Source: JBKBKN01 sp046294625
GTDB taxonomy: Bacteria > Bacteroidota > Bacteroidia > M30B66
Length of the DNA: 64,000 bases
Direction: 5' to 3'
Assembly (NCBI GenBank): GCA_046294625.1
Contig: JBKBKN010000020.1
Span: forward strand, 1-64,000
The translations under genes and the position numbers were made by a program. Under the pieces are notes generated by a model, which was not told where the DNA came from, made no database searches, and saw only the letters and a list, made by a program, of their open reading frames with translations. Of the stretch, positions 1-8,843 are shown one piece after another (position 1 is the first letter of the stretch; the number at the start of each line of letters is the position of its first letter).

Positions 1-1
1 G

Positions 2-1219
2 AAGCGAAAACTACATTCTTTGCTAATAGGAGCCAGCCTGTTATGGTCTATTACATTTTTACAAGCACAAGTACCACAGGCAATCAATTACCAAGCCATA
101 GCGCGCACCGGTAATGGTAGTTTGCTGCCAAATCAATCTTTACAAATTAGAATTTCAATTTTAGGCGGATCGCCTCAGGGGCCACTGCAGTATCAGGAAA
201 CACAGAATGTTACAACCAATCAGTTTGGCTTGTTCACAGCGAAAATTGGTCAGGGTACAGTTGTTTCCGGAGTTTTTCAGGATATTCCGTGGAATCAGGG
301 GAATCAGTGGGTAAGAGTAGAATTAAATCAAAACAACAATTTCGTGCAAATAGGCGAAGTCGAATTACTATCTGTTCCTTATGCACTTTTTGCTCAGTTT
401 GCTGCCAATGGCGGTGGCGGAGGAGGTGAGCCTGGTCCTCCAGGACCAGCAGGTCCACAGGGGCCACAAGGGCCGCCAGGTACTGATGGTGCCCAAGGTC
501 CTCCTGGACCACAAGGACCGGCAGGTCCACAAGGTCCGCAAGGAGAAACAGGACCGCAAGGTCCACAAGGGCCTCCCGGAAGTGGTGGTACCGGAGAGCC
601 TTCATGGGAATTGTTAGGCAACACTGCAACCAATCCAAGCACCAATTTCCTAGGCACAACGGATAATCAGCCATTAAATATCAGAACCAATAACCAAAAC
701 AGAGTGCATGTTGCCGCAGATGGAAGAGTTGGAATAAACAATCCAGCTCCAGATCAAACAGCGATGCTCGATATAGTATCCAGCAATCGTGGTATCATGA
801 TTCCCCGTGTAGCATTAACAGCAAGAAATAATCCCGCTCCAGTAACTAATCCGGCAAACTCACTTCTTATTTACAACACAGAAACATCAGGAACAGAACC
901 TAATGTTGTTTTTCCGGGGTATTATTACTGGGATGTTGATCGTTGGAGACGATTGGCCTCTGCTAGAATCGACCGATACTTTTATCCACCAACAAATATC
1001 AATGCTAACACCACATACACGGTAACAGGACTAGTCGATGGAATATTGCCTAGCAGCTCTGTTTTTGTCACTGTTATTGGTGAATGGCCAACCATGCCGC
1101 TCGTAGAAATAGACTATGTGGAAGCTAGAACCAATGAAGTGCGTTTCAGAGTAAGAAACACTTCTCTTACAGTTACTTATCAGCAAATGGAATTCATGAT
1201 CACCGTAATCAGACCTTAA
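2..1219 (+). CDS. Collagen-repeat exported protein (5' end cut by window)
   Basis: Exported surface protein with a short collagen-like tract. The frame is open to base 2 and reads KRKLHSLLIGASLLWS followed by ITFLQAQ, a signal peptide with cleavage after LQAQ. The base before it is a G, so the true ATG probably straddles the window edge. Residues about 17-125 form a conserved N-terminal module (AINYQAIARTGNG, ending SVPYALFAQFA) that is common in Bacteroidota proteins carrying collagen tails. About 55 residues of Gly-X-Y repeats follow (bases ~426-588), rich in GPQGPQ and GPPG. The C-terminal part has a head-like LDIVSSNRGIMIPRVALT region typical of Bacteroidota tail-fibre-like surface proteins. 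There is no T9SS sorting domain. The function is unknown; adhesion or a surface fibre is an inference. Confidence 0.85.
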   Translation, partial: KRKLHSLLIGASLLWSITFLQAQVPQAINYQAIARTGNGSLLPNQSLQIRISILGGSPQGPLQYQETQNVTTNQFGLFTAKIGQGTVVSGVFQDIPWNQGNQWVRVELNQNNNFVQIGEVELLSVPYALFAQFAANGGGGGGEPGPPGPAGPQGPQGPPGTDGAQGPPGPQGPAGPQGPQGETGPQGPQGPPGSGGTGEPSWELLGNTATNPSTNFLGTTDNQPLNIRTNNQNRVHVAADGRVGINNPAPDQTAMLDIVSSNRGIMIPRVALTARNNPAPVTNPANSLLIYNTETSGTEPNVVFPGYYYWDVDRWRRLASARIDRYFYPPTNINANTTYTVTGLVDGILPSSSVFVTVIGEWPTMPLVEIDYVEARTNEVRFRVRNTSLTVTYQQMEFMITVIRP

Positions 1220-1222
1220 GTT

Positions 1223-1600
1223 ATGATGAGATACAGTTTAATGTCGCTATTTTTGTTTGTTTTTGCCATGCTCAATGCACAGCAAGAGGTTAGCAGAAAT
1301 ACAAATGCTTCCAGCATCATCCACGAAGACAAGTCGGTGGTATTGCCTGCAATAAAGTTAGAAATGGCAGATGAAGAAGCTATAGATGCTGCTCGTGCAC
1401 GCAAGGGAAACTATGTTTTCTCTGCCCAAGCTATTAGAGAACAGGAAACATCTGTGGTTCAAATTTCTTCTAAACTTATATCGGCAGAACATTATCAGTC
1501 CAATGCCAAACCAGCTTTTAAAGTTGATGAAAGCGCCAAAGTGTCCTTTAATGATTTGAAGGTAATAGAACTCAAGGCCAGGCTTATTCCCTTTGATTAA
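1223..1600 (+). CDS. Small exported protein of unknown function
   Basis: A 125-residue protein with a clear signal peptide (MMRYSLMSLFLFVFAMLNAQ, cleavage at NAQ|Q). It begins only 3 bases after the stop of the collagen-like gene, so the two are probably co-transcribed. The mature part is hydrophilic, with an acidic segment (EMADEEAIDAARARKGNYVF) and no cysteines, repeats or membrane segments after the signal. I do not recognise the family. The adjacency suggests a periplasmic or surface partner of the collagen-like protein, which is inference only. The first of two consecutive ATGs is used here; the second is equally possible. Confidence 0.7.
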   Translation: MMRYSLMSLFLFVFAMLNAQQEVSRNTNASSIIHEDKSVVLPAIKLEMADEEAIDAARARKGNYVFSAQAIREQETSVVQISSKLISAEHYQSNAKPAFKVDESAKVSFNDLKVIELKARLIPFD

Positions 1601-1693
1601 TATTTTTTAAATAATATCGTTCTGCATGACGTTCAATCCTTAACATTGGCGAAGTCAATAATTTTTTTATCATTGCCTCCATAAATTAACTGT

Positions 1694-1903
1694 ATGCCTT
1701 GGGTAAAGATTTATGAAGATAGAATGATGCAGAACATAGCCATGGTGCGACACACGCTTGATGAAGCGGAGATAGAACACAATACTATCAATAACATCAG
1801 TAATTTATATCCTACTTTAGGAGAGATTGAAATTTATGTTCAGGATAGGGATGTGATTAAGGCCAAGCAATTAATCGATAAATTAATGGATGACCATGAG
1901 TAA
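1694..1903 (+). CDS. DUF2007 family protein
   Basis: A 69-residue cytoplasmic protein matching the DUF2007 family (putative prokaryotic signal-transducing protein). It has the usual opening in which a short strand (WVKIYEDRMMQNIAMV) leads into a helix, followed by the L-x-E-x-x-I pattern (TLDEAEIEHNTINN) and a C-terminal IYVQDRDVIKAKQLID segment. Members are small ACT/ferredoxin-like folds and the biochemical role is not settled. The 3' end overlaps the start of cdsA by 14 bases, so translation is probably coupled. The same DUF2007-cdsA order is common in Bacteroidota, which makes a link to phospholipid synthesis plausible but unproven. Confidence 0.8.
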   Translation: MPWVKIYEDRMMQNIAMVRHTLDEAEIEHNTINNISNLYPTLGEIEIYVQDRDVIKAKQLIDKLMDDHE

Positions 1904-2714
1904 TTTGAACACAAGAATCATCACGGCCATTATTTTTGGAACTGTATTAATCGGGAGTATATTTCTCAGCCCTTATTCACTCATTATCCTTTGTTTAGTA
2001 ATCAGCACTTATTCATCATTTGAGTTTAATAGTTTGTTGGTAAAGCACAAAGGCTCATCACTTGATCCCTTTTTTCAAAGTGCCATTGTTGCTTCTTTTT
2101 TTCTGATAGCCCTCTTTAGTTATTGGGATATCATTGATCCTAATGATGCTTTCATCATTTTTCCAATCATGATGGTGAACATAACCTTCGTGCTTTTCAA
2201 CAGAAATGCTAAACCCTTGCTTGATATCGGAAGCTTGAGCATACAGCTTTTCTATCTTGCCGCTCCATTACTAATGCTTTGTGTCACCGCTCTCCCCAAG
2301 GGTCTTGATGGTGATTACAGACCTTGGATGGTCATGAGTTTTTTCATTTTCATATGGGCTTCTGATGTAGGTGCTTATTTTGTAGGCAAGTATTTTGGTA
2401 AACGCAAGCTTTTTGAACGAATATCGCCCAAAAAAACTATTGAAGGGTTTATAGGGGGGGCTGTTTTAGCCGCTATTTGTGGTATTGTGTTGGCTGAATA
2501 CATGCATGAGTTCTCCTACACCAAAGGAATTATACTTGGTGTATTGCTGTCTTTTATGGGTACAATGGGCGATTTGGTGGAGTCGATGATCAAAAGAGAA
2601 TTAGACATCAAAGATTCTGGTTCAATTCTCCCCGGGCATGGCGGCTTTTTAGACCGTTTCGATTCTACCTATTTTGCTGCACCGTTTTATTTCTTCATTG
2701 TAATGTTCAGATAG
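1890..2714 (+). CDS. cdsA: Phosphatidate cytidylyltransferase
   Basis: Makes CDP-diacylglycerol from phosphatidic acid and CTP in the inner membrane, the branch point to phosphatidylethanolamine and other phospholipids. It is 274 residues long with about seven to eight hydrophobic segments. The family signature is intact near residues 231-255: S-M-I-K-R-E, then KDSGSILPGHGGFLDRFDS, which holds the metal-binding aspartates. Length is normal for the family. The start overlaps the DUF2007 gene; two in-frame ATGs (ATG ACC ATG) leave a two-residue uncertainty. The 3' end overlaps the convergent small gene by 8 bases. Confidence 0.95.
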   Translation: MTMSNLNTRIITAIIFGTVLIGSIFLSPYSLIILCLVISTYSSFEFNSLLVKHKGSSLDPFFQSAIVASFFLIALFSYWDIIDPNDAFIIFPIMMVNITFVLFNRNAKPLLDIGSLSIQLFYLAAPLLMLCVTALPKGLDGDYRPWMVMSFFIFIWASDVGAYFVGKYFGKRKLFERISPKKTIEGFIGGAVLAAICGIVLAEYMHEFSYTKGIILGVLLSFMGTMGDLVESMIKRELDIKDSGSILPGHGGFLDRFDSTYFAAPFYFFIVMFR

Positions 2715-2934
2715 CAGTGGCTGTGGCGTGCATGCTTCTAAATATTTCCGTTATTTTCTCAAGTAATGAATCATTGATTTTTTGCTTTAAGTCTTCAAGT
2801 CCCGCAAAGTCGTCCTGATCCCATTTGTAAGTCTGCTCATAAGGTCCGGCTTCAAATTTCACCAGATACTTGTTGTTCATCACAAAAAAAGATATTTTAA
2901 AAGCGGGGTGACTGATTTGGTCAACAATTCTCAT
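2707..2934 (-). CDS. Conserved small hypothetical protein
   Basis: A 75-residue soluble protein with no signal peptide or membrane segment. It contains a central YKWDQDDFAGLEDLKQKI stretch that looks like strand followed by helix. I do not recognise a named family. Support for a real gene comes from a perfect Bacteroidota -7 box (TAACTTTG on the minus strand) about 20 bases upstream of its ATG, and from its compact, tail-to-tail arrangement with cdsA. Function is unknown. Confidence 0.6.
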   Translation of the reverse strand: MRIVDQISHPAFKISFFVMNNKYLVKFEAGPYEQTYKWDQDDFAGLEDLKQKINDSLLEKITEIFRSMHATATAI

Positions 2935-2953
2935 GTTTCAGTTGATTTTTTGC

Positions 2954-2961
2954 CAAAGTTA
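2954..2961 (-). promoter_or_regulatory. TAnnTTTG -7 box for the 75-residue gene
   Basis: Reads TAACTTTG on the minus strand, a perfect match to the Bacteroidota -7 consensus TAnnTTTG. It would place the RNA start about 10-13 bases before the ATG at 2934. No convincing -33 TTTG element is seen at the usual spacing. Confidence 0.4.
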
Positions 2962-3057
2962 ATTGAGAATTATGGAGAATGAATTGAAGGCGCTTCTAAA
3001 TTCGCAGATAATGTCATTTCTTTGGCTCATGTTTGAATGTGAAATATCGAGTTAGCG

Positions 3058-4350
3058 TTGGAGAACCATCAAATTAAAATAGCCATATTTGGTCCTGGAC
3101 CTGCATTTAAAGGAGGTATTGCTCATTTCAGCATGTCATTGGCCGCTGCTTTTAGCGAATTAGCCAATACGCAGGTCTATTTCTTTAGCTGGAAAAATCA
3201 GTACCCATCGATTATTCCCAGAGATTTTAAAGATAAGACCAGTAAGGATAATCCGCTTGATCAACATCATATCCGACCAGCCTATTTGCTTGATTTTAAT
3301 AATCCGCTCAGTTGGAAGTACACTGCTTTAAAAATTGCTGAAGTGAAACCCAACTTATTAATTGTGCAATGGGCAATCGCTATTCAAGGATTACCCTTGA
3401 GTGCAATGTTGAAGCGATTCAAAAAACTTATGCCTGATTGTCAAATCATATTTGATGTGCACAATGTGGTTCAAAAAGAAAACAGTAGAATAGACAGATA
3501 TTTTACAAGAAAAGCCTTTGCATTAGCGAACAAATTCATTGTTCATGGCGATTTAACGGTAACGGAATTTCAATCTTTCTTTCCTGATTGGGAAGTAAAA
3601 GTGGGGTCGGAAGGTTTTAATTATACTGAACCAACGCGTCAGATTTTAAAACTCTACCATCCAAATTATGAACTTTTTGATGGCTATCAGGAATTCGATG
3701 TGACTGAATTTAAAAATAAACTGGGACTTAAAGGATTTGTGTTTTTATTTTTCGGTTTCATAAGACCATACAAAGGGTTGCACCATGTTTTAAGGGCTTT
3801 TGCAGAATTCAGTAAGAAATATCCCGATTGCACCTTATTGATAGCGGGTGAATCGTTTTGGGCCAAAGCCCAATCGGGTTCATGGCCCCAAAAATTGCAA
3901 AACTTTGTTTTTGGTTTTATTAAGCGTCTGTTAATGGGCAAGGGGAATAATGATGCTGATTATCAACCACTGAAATTAGTCGCGGAACTCGGTATTGAAG
4001 ATCGGGTGGTGACGGTGAATACTTTTATACCCAACGAAGCAGTGCATCAGTACTTTAAAGCATCGGATGCTGTACTTAATTTTTATGAATATGCAACGCC
4101 AAGTGGAATAGAATCGATTGCCTATCAGTTTGGTGTACAAATCGTTGCTACTCCCGTTGGTCATTTCAGGTATGCCATTAAGTCCGGAATAAACGGCTAT
4201 CTCTCCGAAGGATTTGAAACAGCCCAATTGCTTAAGGCCATGGAAGCAGCGTGTCATCAACCCATAGCTAAAGAAAAAGTAAAAGACTATGCATGCCAGT
4301 TTTCTTGGAAAAATTATGTTTCGGCTATTTTAAATGGTTGGAATAAATGA
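3058..4350 (+). CDS. Group 1 (GT4-type) glycosyltransferase
   Basis: A predicted cytoplasmic retaining glycosyltransferase with two Rossmann domains, 430 residues. The N-terminal domain opens with IAIFGPGPAFKGGIAHFS, typical of sugar transferases that bind a lipid or glycan acceptor. The C-terminal nucleotide-sugar domain has FLFFGFIRPYKGLHHVLRA (about residues 230-248) and the PSGIESIAYQFGVQIVAT region (about 347-364), which holds the E-x7-E-like donor site. The acceptor and linkage cannot be told from sequence. The start is a TTG: a TGA stop lies 18 bases upstream in frame and no ATG is available, so TTG is the only reasonable choice. It is transcribed alone and convergent with the dehydratase gene, 13 bases away. 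Confidence 0.85.
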   Translation: MENHQIKIAIFGPGPAFKGGIAHFSMSLAAAFSELANTQVYFFSWKNQYPSIIPRDFKDKTSKDNPLDQHHIRPAYLLDFNNPLSWKYTALKIAEVKPNLLIVQWAIAIQGLPLSAMLKRFKKLMPDCQIIFDVHNVVQKENSRIDRYFTRKAFALANKFIVHGDLTVTEFQSFFPDWEVKVGSEGFNYTEPTRQILKLYHPNYELFDGYQEFDVTEFKNKLGLKGFVFLFFGFIRPYKGLHHVLRAFAEFSKKYPDCTLLIAGESFWAKAQSGSWPQKLQNFVFGFIKRLLMGKGNNDADYQPLKLVAELGIEDRVVTVNTFIPNEAVHQYFKASDAVLNFYEYATPSGIESIAYQFGVQIVATPVGHFRYAIKSGINGYLSEGFETAQLLKAMEAACHQPIAKEKVKDYACQFSWKNYVSAILNGWNK

Positions 4351-4363
4351 TGCTGAATAAAAA

Positions 4364-5323
4364 TCAATCAGAAAACCATTTTCCAAATTTTGCCAAGTCC
4401 ACATTTCCGCCGCTTAAAATAATCCCAACTCTTTTTCCTTCAAAAAGCTTTTGATGTTTGATGGCTGCTGCCAAAGGGACTGCGCAGCTTGGTTCAATTA
4501 CTATTTTCATGCGCTCATACACCAACCGCAAAGCGGATAAAATTTCCTGGTCATTGACCAGTAATATGTCAGACACATGATTTCGAATGTGAAACAAGGT
4601 TCGTTCGCTTAGAGAGGTTAGAAGCCCGTCGGCAATTGTATCCACATAAGGCGCTTTTTCTACTGTTCCTGAATGAAAGGAGCGAATTGCATCTGCTGCA
4701 CCTTCAGGCTCAGCACCTAAAACATTTCCTTTGGGAAGCCAGTGAGCTACGCTAAGGGCTGTGCCTGACAATAGTCCACCTCCACCCACAGGAGCCATCA
4801 CGATATCAAGATGATCCATATCTTCAATCAACTCTTTAGCAACCGTGGCCTGACCGGCAATTACATGATCATGATCGTAAGGCGGTATGAATGTTGCACC
4901 TGTTTCAGCATGCAATTTTTTTGCCGCTTGTTCTCGCGCTGCTTGGTTGGGTTCGCAAAAAATTACTTTGGCTCCATAACCTTTCACAGCATTCACCTTC
5001 ACTTTGGGCGAGGTGCTTGGCATAACAATGTAGGCAGCAGTTCCTAAAATTTTAGCAGCATAGGCAATGGCCTGAGCATGGTTACCCGAAGAGTGCGTTA
5101 AAAGCCCATGTTTCAGTTGACCTTTATCAATTTGCAAGACAGCATTCATTGCACCTCTGATTTTGAAGGCACCAATTTTTTGAAAATTTTCGCACTTGAA
5201 AAAAACTTCAGCCTTCAATAGTTTATCTACTGTTGCAGAAGTGAAAACTGGGGTTCGGTGTACATATTGAACAATGCGTTGATGCGCATCTGCAATATCA
5301 TTCTTAGATATGGGATTAATCAT
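4364..5323 (-). CDS. PLP-dependent threonine/serine dehydratase
   Basis: A fold-type II pyridoxal-phosphate enzyme of the catabolic threonine dehydratase / serine racemase group. It converts threonine to 2-oxobutanoate (or serine to pyruvate) and ammonia. The Schiff-base lysine is K54 in GAFKIRGA. The substrate loop SSGNHAQ is at residues 78-84 and the phosphate-binding glycine loop GGGGLLSG at about 180-187. At 319 residues it lacks the C-terminal ACT regulatory domain of biosynthetic IlvA, so it is not expected to be isoleucine-inhibited. The start overlaps the end of the upstream DUF308 gene by 8 bases, implying an operon. Serine racemase activity cannot be excluded. Confidence 0.88.
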   Translation of the reverse strand: MINPISKNDIADAHQRIVQYVHRTPVFTSATVDKLLKAEVFFKCENFQKIGAFKIRGAMNAVLQIDKGQLKHGLLTHSSGNHAQAIAYAAKILGTAAYIVMPSTSPKVKVNAVKGYGAKVIFCEPNQAAREQAAKKLHAETGATFIPPYDHDHVIAGQATVAKELIEDMDHLDIVMAPVGGGGLLSGTALSVAHWLPKGNVLGAEPEGAADAIRSFHSGTVEKAPYVDTIADGLLTSLSERTLFHIRNHVSDILLVNDQEILSALRLVYERMKIVIEPSCAVPLAAAIKHQKLFEGKRVGIILSGGNVDLAKFGKWFSD

Positions 5324-5885
5324 TTTTTGAACTGTTGTCTGCTTTGGATTGAATCACTTCTGTTTTGCGGTTAAACATCCACCAGGCCATGTAGCAGAAA
5401 AACATACCAAGAATCAATGTGTAAAGGCCAACAAGCGTCAGAAAATCCAATGAACCCATTTCGGGGTTGAAAAAAAGCATTAACCCAAAACCTGCTGATA
5501 CAGCTGCATTGATGCCTATGAGCACTTTAAATTTTACCGCTTTGAAGGCTACATAAGCTAAACTAAAACCAGTTGCAATGGCAAAAACTGAGATAAGTTT
5601 AACAAAAATGATGGTTGTACCTTGGGTATTTATCAGGATGTAAATTCCAATCAGTAAATCAATGATGGCTAAGGCACTGATTTGCCACCAGTTTGGGCTT
5701 CTTTTTCGTTGTGCAATTCCAAACAACAATCCGATAGCCCCTAAAAGAATGAGTAGTATGGCAAACAATGTTAACGGTGCTTGAAGACTCGTGGACTTTG
5801 AAGTGAGTAGGTTGTAGCCAAGTATGAGAAAAACGATACCATGAGAAGCGGCAAGCCAAGCATTTGATTTTAAAAAACGATTCAT
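5316..5885 (-). CDS. DUF308 / HdeD-like membrane protein
   Basis: A 189-residue integral membrane protein with about six hydrophobic helices arranged as pairs (for example GIVFLILGYNLL and LFAILLILLGAIGLLFGIA). The paired pattern is characteristic of the DUF308 short-repeat family, which includes the acid-resistance protein HdeD. Its C-terminal tail is hydrophilic (NRKTEVIQSKADNSSKND). The molecular role is unknown. It is the first gene of a two-gene unit with the dehydratase (8-base overlap), but the connection between them is not obvious. Confidence 0.7.
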   Translation of the reverse strand: MNRFLKSNAWLAASHGIVFLILGYNLLTSKSTSLQAPLTLFAILLILLGAIGLLFGIAQRKRSPNWWQISALAIIDLLIGIYILINTQGTTIIFVKLISVFAIATGFSLAYVAFKAVKFKVLIGINAAVSAGFGLMLFFNPEMGSLDFLTLVGLYTLILGMFFCYMAWWMFNRKTEVIQSKADNSSKND

Positions 5886-6050
5886 TGGGTGAAAATTTCA
5901 TGCACAAGTTTAAGGATTTTTTGGATATGGCTTATTTCAGGTCTAATGACCCTACCGATGTTTCGGGGTGATGACAAATCGTTGTTATTTTTTTGCTTTT
6001 TTTTAAGTTCGTTGAATGCCAATGATGCCTTATAATTGCAAGCTGATATC

Positions 6051-6461
6051 ATGCGCACCGTAATTCTCAAAACAGCCACTAAATACATGCTACATTTGCT
6101 GCTGCTGTTTTCTATTTTCATACTGCTTCGAGGGCATTATCTACCGGGAGGTGGTTTTGTAGGTGGACTTGTAGCATCCATAGCATTCATATTGCATGCT
6201 TTTGCCTTTGGGAAAGAAGAAACCAAAGATTTTTTAAGGGTCCACCCCGGATTTCTAATTCCTGTCGGATTGAGTGTTTCGCTCATTAGTGGAGCTTTGC
6301 CACTTTTAGTAGGTTCACCCTTTATGACGGGCTTGTGGTATCCGGATGCATTCCCGGTGATTGGCATGGTGGGAACAGCATTGTTTTTCGATATCGGTGT
6401 TTACATTGTAGTAATCGGGGTAAGTCTAACTATTATTTTTACCATAGCAGAAGCAGTTTAA
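6051..6461 (+). CDS. mrpB: Mrp antiporter subunit B
   Basis: Membrane subunit of the multisubunit Na+(K+)/H+ antiporter (Mrp/Mnh). The 137 residues from the preferred ATG at 6051 contain about four hydrophobic helices and the hallmark RGHYLPGGGFVGGLV segment near residue 27, found in MrpB and in the C-terminal MrpB-like part of MrpA. An upstream TTG at 6036 is in frame but gives no extra conserved sequence. It is the first gene of a six-gene operon: mrpC starts 3 bases after its stop. No mrpA precedes it; the upstream gene runs the other way. The product is a full-length MrpB rather than a remnant of an MrpA-B fusion. Confidence 0.88.
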   Translation: MRTVILKTATKYMLHLLLLFSIFILLRGHYLPGGGFVGGLVASIAFILHAFAFGKEETKDFLRVHPGFLIPVGLSVSLISGALPLLVGSPFMTGLWYPDAFPVIGMVGTALFFDIGVYIVVIGVSLTIIFTIAEAV

Positions 6462-6464
6462 GGA

Positions 6465-6818
6465 ATGGAATTACTCTTAGCCATCATGATTGGAATTTTG
6501 TATGCTTCTGGGCTGTATATGATCATGCGGCGAAGTTTGGTTAAAATTATTATTGGTTTGATTCTGTTGGGAAATGGAGCTAATATTTTAATTTTTCTTT
6601 TGGGTAGAATAGCCAAAGGCAAACCGCCAATCATTCCAGAAGCATCGAAAGTTTTCACAGATGTGTATGCCGATCCGTTGCCTCAAGCACTGATTCTCAC
6701 TGCCATTGTAATTAGTTTTGGCCTTCAGGCTTTTGCCATAGTACTCATCAAGCGGGTGTATAGAGTCGTTGGAACCGATGATCTTGACCAGATTAATCAG
6801 AAAGGGGAGGAAATATGA
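6465..6818 (+). CDS. mrpC: Mrp antiporter subunit C (NuoK-like)
   Basis: A 117-residue membrane protein with three helices, homologous to the NuoK subunit of complex I. Visible signatures are the GLYMIMRRSLVKIIIGLILL segment, the NGANILIFLLG helix and the QALILTAIVISFGLQAFAI helix with its conserved proline-glutamine (PQAL) entry. It follows mrpB by 3 bases and overlaps mrpD by 4 bases, so expression is coupled. Length is normal for MrpC. Confidence 0.92.
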   Translation: MELLLAIMIGILYASGLYMIMRRSLVKIIIGLILLGNGANILIFLLGRIAKGKPPIIPEASKVFTDVYADPLPQALILTAIVISFGLQAFAIVLIKRVYRVVGTDDLDQINQKGEEI

Positions 6819-8332
6819 CGGAGAATCTCATCATCCTTCCTGTGATTTTTCAATTGGCATTGGCTGTGCTATTGATTTTCTTTTGGAATAGAGTCAATAC
6901 TCAAAAGTACATCTCTGTTATTGGAAGCGCGATTGCTTTGGGCATTTCGATATGGTTGTTTCATACTTTATGGAATGGACCAATCCTGATCATGCAAGCC
7001 GCAGGTTGGAAAGCCCCTTTTGGAATCTCTTTTGTCGTCGATGCCTTAGCTGCGACATTGGTGCTGCTTACTTCGATAGCCGGTTTTGCGGTGAGCATTT
7101 TTTCAACGGTTACCATTAGCAAACTCAGAATGCAGTTTGGCTATTTTCCTATACTACATTTCCTTTTGATGGGTTTAATGGGAGCTTTCCTCACGGGTGA
7201 TATTTTTAATCTCTATGTTTGGTTTGAGATTATCATCATAGCATCCTTTGTCATGATGACATTAGGAGGAGAAAAACCTCAGATCGAAGGTGCGATTAAT
7301 TATGTTACGATGAACTTGCTGGCATCAGCCATTTTCTTAACAGCAATAGGGGTATTGTATGGCTTAGCCGGTACTTTGAACATGGCAGACCTCGCCATTC
7401 AAGTGGCAAAAATCGAAAATCGCGGTTTGGTAAATGTAACTGCAATTTTGTTTCTGGTAGGTTTTGGGATTAAATCAGCCGTTTTTCCGCTTTATTTCTG
7501 GCTCCCGGCATCTTATCATACTCCACCATCAGCTGTTGCGGCTATCTTCGGTGGTTTATTGACTAAAGTTGGGGTATATGCACTACTTCGTGTATTCTGT
7601 CTTATTTTTATTCCTGATAACTTCATGCTGAATTTGATGTTGTCTATTGCTGTTTTCACAATGATTTCAGGAGCATTAGGCGCTTTGATTCAGCAAAACA
7701 TTCGCAAGCTGTTTTCTTATCTGATTATTTGTCATATAGGTTTCATGATTGCAGGTCTTGGCATGTTTACGGAATGGGCAATTGTTGGATCTGTATTTTA
7801 TCTCATTCATGATGTTATTGCCAAAACCAATGTATTCCTAATTTTAGGAGTTATTTTCAAAATAAAGGGAAGCTACAAACTCAAAGAATTGGGCGGACTT
7901 TACAAATCCTATCCCACACTTTCCTTATTAATGGCTTTGGCTTTGTTTTCCTTGGTAGGAATCCCTCCTTTATCTGGTTTTTGGCCGAAACTCTATTTGT
8001 TTGAAGCCGGATTTACGAATGAACAGTATTGGATCATCGGCAGTGTATTATTTGCCAGCTTTATCACTTTATGGGTGGTAGCAAAGTTTTGGGCGGAAGC
8101 TTTCTGGAAACCCTACACCGACAGGCATGAGTTGGTAGATGAATTTATTTATTACAACGAGCTGAGACCTTCCAAGAAAATATTGATGATTGCCCCTGTA
8201 GTTATGCTTACTGCAGTGTCACTCTATATTGGACTTGGAGCAGAAAATATCATTGTATTATCAAAGAAAATAGCACATGAACTCATGCATACTGAAATTT
8301 ATATTGATGCTGTACTGAGTGGACGACAATAA
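6815..8332 (+). CDS. mrpD: Mrp antiporter subunit D (NuoM/N-like)
   Basis: The proton-translocating antiporter-like subunit, 505 residues with about 14 transmembrane helices. The family hallmarks are present: NLYVWFEIIIIASFV with the conserved glutamate in helix 5 (about residues 134-148), GIKSAVFPLYFWLPASYHTPPSAV with the conserved lysine and histidine (about 219-242), and the NIRKLFSYLIICHIGFM region. In this operon it is the only large antiporter-like subunit, because the MrpA subunit is absent. Start ATG overlaps mrpC by 4 bases; mrpE follows directly. Confidence 0.93.
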   Translation: MTENLIILPVIFQLALAVLLIFFWNRVNTQKYISVIGSAIALGISIWLFHTLWNGPILIMQAAGWKAPFGISFVVDALAATLVLLTSIAGFAVSIFSTVTISKLRMQFGYFPILHFLLMGLMGAFLTGDIFNLYVWFEIIIIASFVMMTLGGEKPQIEGAINYVTMNLLASAIFLTAIGVLYGLAGTLNMADLAIQVAKIENRGLVNVTAILFLVGFGIKSAVFPLYFWLPASYHTPPSAVAAIFGGLLTKVGVYALLRVFCLIFIPDNFMLNLMLSIAVFTMISGALGALIQQNIRKLFSYLIICHIGFMIAGLGMFTEWAIVGSVFYLIHDVIAKTNVFLILGVIFKIKGSYKLKELGGLYKSYPTLSLLMALALFSLVGIPPLSGFWPKLYLFEAGFTNEQYWIIGSVLFASFITLWVVAKFWAEAFWKPYTDRHELVDEFIYYNELRPSKKILMIAPVVMLTAVSLYIGLGAENIIVLSKKIAHELMHTEIYIDAVLSGRQ

Positions 8333-8340
8333 TTTTGAAT

Positions 8341-8817
8341 ATGGTCAAAAAACTGTTAATGAACATTTTGCTCACCCTTGTTTGGATGGCGCTCACCGGC
8401 AAATTCTCCGGAGCCAATTTCCTGTTTGGGCTTGTTCTGAGTTTCTCCATCATGTGGATTATAAGCAGAAATGATGAAGATCAACGGTATTTCAGAAGAC
8501 TTCCCGCCATTATTAATTTGATCTTCTTTTTCATCTATGAGTTAATCAAGGCCAATATTCAGGTCGCTTATGATGTGATTACCCCTAAGTTTTATATGCA
8601 ACCGGGTATAGTGGCGATACCGCTTACAGTGGAAACCGATTTGGAAATTACCCTGCTCGCTAATATGATCACACTTACCCCGGGCACTTGCAGTCTGGAT
8701 GTGTCGCCTGATAAAAAGATATTGTACGTACATGCTATGTATATCAACGATAAGGAGTCCTTTATTGAAAGTATAAAAAACGGATTTGAGCAAAAAATTT
8801 TACGAATCATGCGATAA
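8341..8817 (+). CDS. mrpE: Mrp antiporter subunit E
   Basis: A 158-residue subunit with an N-terminal membrane region (two to three helices) and a cytoplasmic C-terminal domain. The sequence LANMITLTPGTCSLDVSPD (about residues 102-120), including the TPGT element, is diagnostic of MrpE/MnhE. The preferred start is the ATG at 8341; an in-frame TTG lies two codons earlier at 8335. It sits 8 bases after mrpD and is separated by 26 bases from mrpF. Confidence 0.9.
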   Translation: MVKKLLMNILLTLVWMALTGKFSGANFLFGLVLSFSIMWIISRNDEDQRYFRRLPAIINLIFFFIYELIKANIQVAYDVITPKFYMQPGIVAIPLTVETDLEITLLANMITLTPGTCSLDVSPDKKILYVHAMYINDKESFIESIKNGFEQKILRIMR

Positions 8818-8843
8818 ACTCTGTAAACATAATTTGACAGCGA

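Noticed and set aside
394..657. Open frames on both strands inside the collagen-like gene (for example a minus-strand GPCGPC-rich frame).
   Set aside because: They mirror the Gly-X-Y triplets of the real gene in other frames. They have no signal, conserved domain or start context.
5940..5980. ACCC...GGGT hairpin in the space before mrpB as a terminator or transposon scar.
   Set aside because: Only four or five base pairs with a long loop and no T run. Too weak to call.
8592..8810. Antisense frames inside mrpE.
   Set aside because: They are shadows of the conserved MrpE coding region with no start signal or family.
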